Shown: piece after piece, positions 61,848 to 64,000 of the stretch | Layout of the letters: each line of letters starts with the position of its first letter | Numbering within the stretch: position 1 is the stretch's first letter | Source: Streptomyces canus 299MFChir4.1 | GTDB lineage: Bacteria; Actinomycetota; Actinomycetes; Streptomycetales; Streptomycetaceae | Assembly: GCF_000383615.1 (NCBI RefSeq) | Contig: NZ_KB911608.1 | Location: forward strand, 1-64,000 | Reading direction: 5' to 3' | DNA: 64,000 nt | Notes under the pieces: generated by a model | What the model saw: only the letters and a program-made list of their open reading frames with translations | Database searches by the model: none | What the model was told of the DNA's origin: nothing | Translations under genes and position numbers: made by a program

Positions 61848-64000
61848 TCAGATGACCGGCTGCGAGGCGCTTGCCGAGCTGCTCTCCGGGGCGCTGGCCG
61901 AGCTGCTGGTCTCCACCGGGGTGGTGGAGGCGGGGCCGCTGGCCGAGGTGGAGTTGCTCGGGGTCGTGTCGGTCGGGGTGGGCGTGGCGCTGTCCGACGG
62001 GGAGCCCGACCCGGACGGCGTCGTTGACGGGGTACCGGAACCCGTCGGCGTGGGCGGAGTCGACGGCTTGGTCGTCGAGGGCTTGGGGGATGTCGGTTTC
62101 GGAGAGCTCGGCGTGCTCCCCGGCTTCTTCGTCCCACTTGGATCGTCCGAAGGCTCCGCCCCACCCGTGGGCGTCGGATCGTCCGAAGTGCCGTACGTCC
62201 CGTCGGGCCCGGGATCGGTCGGACGGGATGTCGCCTTGCCCGTGTCGCCCTTGCCGTCGTCGTTCTTCGGGACGTCCGCGCCGAGGTTGCCGTCGTCGAT
62301 GCCGACGCTGGCCGACGGGTTGACGCCGACCTGGTCGGACGGGGCGTTCGGGTCGTTGTCGGAGGTGGCGCCCAGGGTCACGACCGTGCCGAGCACCGCG
62401 ACCAGCAGCGCGCCCGCGCCGGCCGCGACGAGGTTGCGCTTGGCGAGGCCCTTGAGTCCGCCCCGGGCCTTGCGCGAGGGCGCGGACGTGGAGGGCGAGC
62501 GGTGGACGACGATCGTCTGCGAGTCGGCCGGCGGCTGGAGCGGCGGGAAGGCCGCGGGGACTCCCCCGGGCGGTGAGGCGGACTCGTCGTACCGGGCGTC
62601 GGGCAGCTCCTCGCCCGCCATCGCGCCGAGGCCGGCCAGGCCGGGCGCGCTGCCGTCCCGGTCGGAGACGAGGGCGAGGGCGCGGCGGCCCGCGACGGTG
62701 CCGCGCTTGTCGGCGAGGGCGCCGCGCAGGCCGACGGAGGCCTCCAGTTCGGCGCGGGCCCGGTCGAGCTGTCCGCCGCAGAGCGCGAGGATGCCGAGCT
62801 CGTGGTGGAAGTAGGCCTGTTCGGAGACCTCACCGGCCAGCCGGGAGGCCTCGGAACCGGCCCGCAGGCAACGCTCCCAGGCGCCCCAGTGGCCGCCGGC
62901 GGCGAACGCGGGCGCCGCCGTGCGGGCCAGCTGAACGGTCACGGCCTCCTCGCCCTCGTCGGGCGCGGTGGTGACCGGGACCAGGACGGCGAGGGCGGCC
63001 AGCAGGGCGTCGGCCTCCGCGCAGACCCGCTCGGGGGTGACCGAGGGGTGTCCGGCCCACCAGCCGTAGTGCTGGGCGGCGGTGAGGGCGCGGCTCTCGA
63101 TGTCGTCGCCGTATCCGGCGGCCTCCAGCTGGGCGAGGACACCGGCGGCGAGCCGGTAGCGGGAGCCGACCGGGGAGACCAGACCGCAGTCCGCGAGCTC
63201 ACCGAGGGCGGCGTCCGCGTGGGTGTCGCCGATCAGGGCGGGCAGGTGCGCCTGGTGGGGCACCTCGCCGCCGAGCGCGACCGCGAACCGCAGGGTGGCG
63301 CGCGCGGACTCGCTCAGCCGGGAGGCGAGCAGTGGAGCGGGAGCGGCGGCCTCGCCGAGCGCGGGCAGGGAAATCTCCTCGCCCTCGTCGGGGGCGAACA
63401 GCGCGTCGACAGGGGCCGCGTCCGCGAAGACGCCGAACTCGTCGACGGCACTGGTCCCGGCCCGCAGCCGGTCGCGCTGCCTGAGCAGGGCGCCGGCCTG
63501 GACGAAGCGCAGGGGCAGGCCCTCGGACTCGAACCAGAGGTCGCCCGCCCAGTTCGACTCCTCCTCCGTCAGGACCCGGCCGACGGAACGCTCCAGGAGC
63601 TCCACACCGTCGGCGCGCTCCAGGCCGCTGAGGAAGACCTCCTCGACGGCGGAGTCGGCCGAGGGCGCGGGCACGTCGGGCGTCGCGCCGATCACGAAGG
63701 CGCACTCGGGGGTGGCGTCGAGCAGTTCGTCGAGGGCCGCGCCGCCGAACTCGATGTCGTCGAGGACGACGACCGCGCCGATCTCCCGCACGCAGGAGAG
63801 CAGCTCGTCCCGGTCGGGGCGGTGCAGGGGCGCGTCGAAGACAGCGTAGAAGAGGTCGTACAGCAGCTCGGTCGCCGTGCGGTGGAAGCCGGTGAGGCGG
63901 ACCACGCCGTCGGGGGCGAGGTCCGAGCAGTCCTCGGCGACGACGTCGAGGAGGCTCGTGCGACCGGAGCCGGCGGGGCCGGTCAGGCGTACCGAGCGGC
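61848..64000 (-). CDS. Membrane-anchored STAND-like ATPase, 3' part
   Basis: The gene continues beyond the window; about 717 residues are visible. A P-loop reads TGPAGSGRTSLLD, with Arg where Walker A has Lys. Walker B-like AVVVLDDIEFGG and a winged-helix plus helical-repeat region (LELGADC-like EASRLAGEVSEQAYFHHELGILALCGGQLDRARAELEASVG, TPR-type) follow. A single membrane helix (LVAAGAGALLVAVLGTVVTLGA) precedes an exported ~190-residue Asp/Pro/Ser/Thr-rich tail (KPSTTKPSTPPTPTGS..., SSSASAPESSSASASQPVI). This resembles AfsR/NB-ARC-like signalling ATPases of Streptomyces, but with an exported tail. Partner and signal unknown. Confidence 0.82.
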   Translation of the reverse strand, partial: RSVRLTGPAGSGRTSLLDVVAEDCSDLAPDGVVRLTGFHRTATELLYDLFYAVFDAPLHRPDRDELLSCVREIGAVVVLDDIEFGGAALDELLDATPECAFVIGATPDVPAPSADSAVEEVFLSGLERADGVELLERSVGRVLTEEESNWAGDLWFESEGLPLRFVQAGALLRQRDRLRAGTSAVDEFGVFADAAPVDALFAPDEGEEISLPALGEAAAPAPLLASRLSESARATLRFAVALGGEVPHQAHLPALIGDTHADAALGELADCGLVSPVGSRYRLAAGVLAQLEAAGYGDDIESRALTAAQHYGWWAGHPSVTPERVCAEADALLAALAVLVPVTTAPDEGEEAVTVQLARTAAPAFAAGGHWGAWERCLRAGSEASRLAGEVSEQAYFHHELGILALCGGQLDRARAELEASVGLRGALADKRGTVAGRRALALVSDRDGSAPGLAGLGAMAGEELPDARYDESASPPGGVPAAFPPLQPPADSQTIVVHRSPSTSAPSRKARGGLKGLAKRNLVAAGAGALLVAVLGTVVTLGATSDNDPNAPSDQVGVNPSASVGIDDGNLGADVPKNDDGKGDTGKATSRPTDPGPDGTYGTSDDPTPTGGAEPSDDPSGTKKPGSTPSSPKPTSPKPSTTKPSTPPTPTGSGTPSTTPSGSGSPSDSATPTPTDTTPSNSTSASGPASTTPVETSSSASAPESSSASASQPVI

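Overview
The window is chromosomal DNA of a Streptomyces or very close relative. GC is very high with strong third-position GC bias. GTG starts, 4-base ATGA/GTGA overlaps and leaderless-looking genes are common, and the gene content is diagnostic: GlgE pathway, IcmA, scy-filP, NucS, DUF6114/DUF6230 and MsiK-type sugar ABC importers. From memory, the order matches the S. coelicolor SCO5443 to about SCO5385 interval read in reverse. No tRNA, rRNA, CRISPR array, insertion sequence or transposase gene was seen, so this looks like core chromosome with a few accessory scars.

Region 1 (1-6.6 kb) is the glgE-treS-pep2-glgB operon, converting trehalose via maltose-1-phosphate to alpha-glucan; this GlgB carries a long Lys/Ala-rich N-terminal extension. 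Region 2 (6.6-12.95 kb) holds a HelD-family RNA polymerase recycling ATPase behind an AT-rich promoter, a merR-thioredoxin pair, a remnant of a mycothiol-type enzyme, a DUF2127 membrane protein, a broken MFS exporter and its divergent TetR regulator. Region 3 (13-20.3 kb) is carbon uptake: DctA with a divergent CitA/CitB-type two-component system, then a three-gene sugar ABC importer without its own ATPase. A degenerate ~185-bp repeat array follows (20.3-20.97 kb).

Region 4 (21-28.4 kb) is central metabolism: a PPOX-family flavoenzyme-like gene, a HTH protein, pfkA, and pta-ackA followed by pyk, which together span lower glycolysis and acetate overflow. Region 5 (28.4-33.7 kb) has a small hypothetical gene, a decayed Hint (polymorphic-toxin type) fragment, a coupled DUF6230-DUF6114-secreted Ser/Thr-rich protein cluster, and a CnoX-like thioredoxin-TPR protein. 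Region 6 (33.9-43.8 kb) contains a TetR gene, icmA (isobutyryl-CoA mutase large subunit), a DUF3817/MarR pair, then a ~3.1-kb segment bracketed by two inverted ~270-bp palindromic elements. That segment holds a self-regulated SRPBCC-DUF4166-TetR operon and a DUF3817/thiamine-binding pair. Three consecutive AIM24 genes and a MarR gene follow.

Region 7 (43.8-49.4 kb) has an OmpR-type two-component system divergent from a PepSY protein across a direct-repeat operator, then meaB, a thiolase and methylmalonyl-CoA epimerase. With icmA these serve branched-chain and propionyl/methylmalonyl-CoA metabolism. Region 8 (49.6-54.6 kb) is scy-filP, the coiled-coil polarity scaffold and cytoskeletal protein of hyphal tip growth. 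Region 9 (54.8-64 kb) holds two tandem, duplicated ABC-2 type transporters, a small zinc-binding protein, an LLM flavin-dependent oxidoreductase, a conserved hypothetical, nucS (mismatch endonuclease) and the 3' part of a membrane-anchored STAND-like ATPase with a mucin-like tail.

The most promising material for follow-up is the inverted palindromic elements and the segment between them, the DUF6230/DUF6114/secreted-protein cluster, the AIM24 triplet, the intergenic tandem array, and several clear regulator-operator pairs.
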